Assembly (NCBI GenBank): GCA_938030645.1
Contig: CALHHQ010000211.1
Span: 1-5,281, forward strand
Reading direction: 5' to 3'
From: an uncultured Rhizobiaceae group bacterium
Lineage (GTDB): Bacteria > Pseudomonadota > Alphaproteobacteria > Rhizobiales > Rhizobiaceae
DNA: 5,281 nt
The notes under the pieces are model-generated. The model saw only the letters and a program-made list of their open reading frames with translations, was not told where the DNA came from and did not search any database. Position numbers and translations under genes: made by a program. Numbering within the stretch: the first letter of the stretch is position 1; each line of letters opens with the position of its first letter. Below are positions 4,984 to 5,281 of this stretch, piece by piece.

Positions 4984-5281
4984 GTGAAGCAGTAAAAGAC
5001 CCCGTCGTTGTCTGTAAGAACGTCTGGAAGATTTTTGGCGACCGAGCTGATGAAGCTATGAAGGCAGTTGAGAAAGACGGACTGTCCAAGGCAGAGGTGT
5101 TGGAACAGTTTGGAGCCGTGGTCGGTGTGCGCGATGTTTCCATCGAGGTGAACGAGGGGGAGGTGTTCTGCATCATGGGCCTATCAGGCTCGGGAAAATC
5201 CACGCTTGTTCGTCATGTGAACCGCCTAATTGAACCGACCAGCGGTGAGATTTTCATCAATGGCACCAATGTCGGCCAATT
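4980..5281 (+). CDS. tmoV: ABC transporter ATP-binding protein, ProV/TmoV type (5' part)
   Basis: The first 100 codons are present and the gene runs off the right edge. It opens with an ABC strand (VVCKNVWKIFG, residues 10-20). Next comes the long insert typical of glycine-betaine/proline-type ATPases of the ProV/OpuAA group (GLSKAEVLEQFGAVVGVRDV, 34-53). Walker A follows as GLSGSGKST (67-75), then LVRHVNRLIEPTSGEI (76-91), a hallmark of quaternary-amine uptake ATPases. It would energise import at the inner face of the membrane with a permease and a binding protein, expected to lie downstream. ATG 4980 overlaps the tdm stop (ATGA), with AGGGA at 4963-4967, a rather long 12 nt away, so coupled translation is likely. 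The tdm context makes TMAO the probable substrate, hence TmoV; betaine or choline uptake is the alternative. The family call is firm, the substrate is inferred. Confidence 0.85.
   Translation, partial: MSEAVKDPVVVCKNVWKIFGDRADEAMKAVEKDGLSKAEVLEQFGAVVGVRDVSIEVNEGEVFCIMGLSGSGKSTLVRHVNRLIEPTSGEIFINGTNVGQ

Noticed and set aside
4958..5203. Minus-strand 81-codon frame over the tdm end and ATPase start
   Set aside because: It overlaps the clear ProV-type sequence with Walker A in the plus frame and has no family resemblance.

Overview
The window looks like chromosomal DNA of a proteobacterium, most likely a marine or methylotrophic alphaproteobacterium. The base composition is moderate and balanced. 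The key gene is a DUF1989-GcvT fusion of the trimethylamine N-oxide (TMAO) demethylase type, followed directly by an ABC-transporter ATPase of the ProV/TmoV type. These are known from marine roseobacters, SAR11-like bacteria and Methylocella. The organism assignment is inference; no rRNA or other taxonomic marker is present.

Left part (1-1505): the first 381 bases hold no convincing gene, only small inverted repeats and a possible promoter. Three plus-strand genes follow. The first is a single-domain VOC (glyoxalase-fold) protein with a GTG start (382-768). The second is a 114-residue four-helix membrane protein of unknown function (893-1237). The third is a DUF1304-like membrane protein (1341-1505) that ends after 54 codons, about half the usual length. 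Its family resemblance stops near codon 40, only 18 bp before the stop of the convergent regulator gene, so it is probably a truncated remnant.

Right part (1524-5281): a LacI/GalR-family regulator on the minus strand is divergent from a tdm-like gene encoding a 774-residue protein (start GTG 2659). The tdm stop overlaps the start of the ATPase gene (ATGA, 4980-4983), which runs off the window. The 112-bp divergent region contains a perfect 14-bp palindrome (TGTAACCGGTTACA) that fits the GalR-type operator consensus. It covers the expected transcription start of a candidate tdm promoter.

How the genes work together: the ATPase would power uptake of TMAO (or a related methylated amine) and Tdm would split TMAO into dimethylamine and formaldehyde. 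Its C-terminal folate-binding domain would pass the C1 unit to tetrahydrofolate. The LacI-family protein probably represses this uptake-plus-catabolism unit, and perhaps itself, through the central palindrome. Coupling a regulator family that usually senses sugars or nucleosides to a TMAO module is the most interesting feature. The enzyme and transporter are a described system; the regulatory link is my inference.
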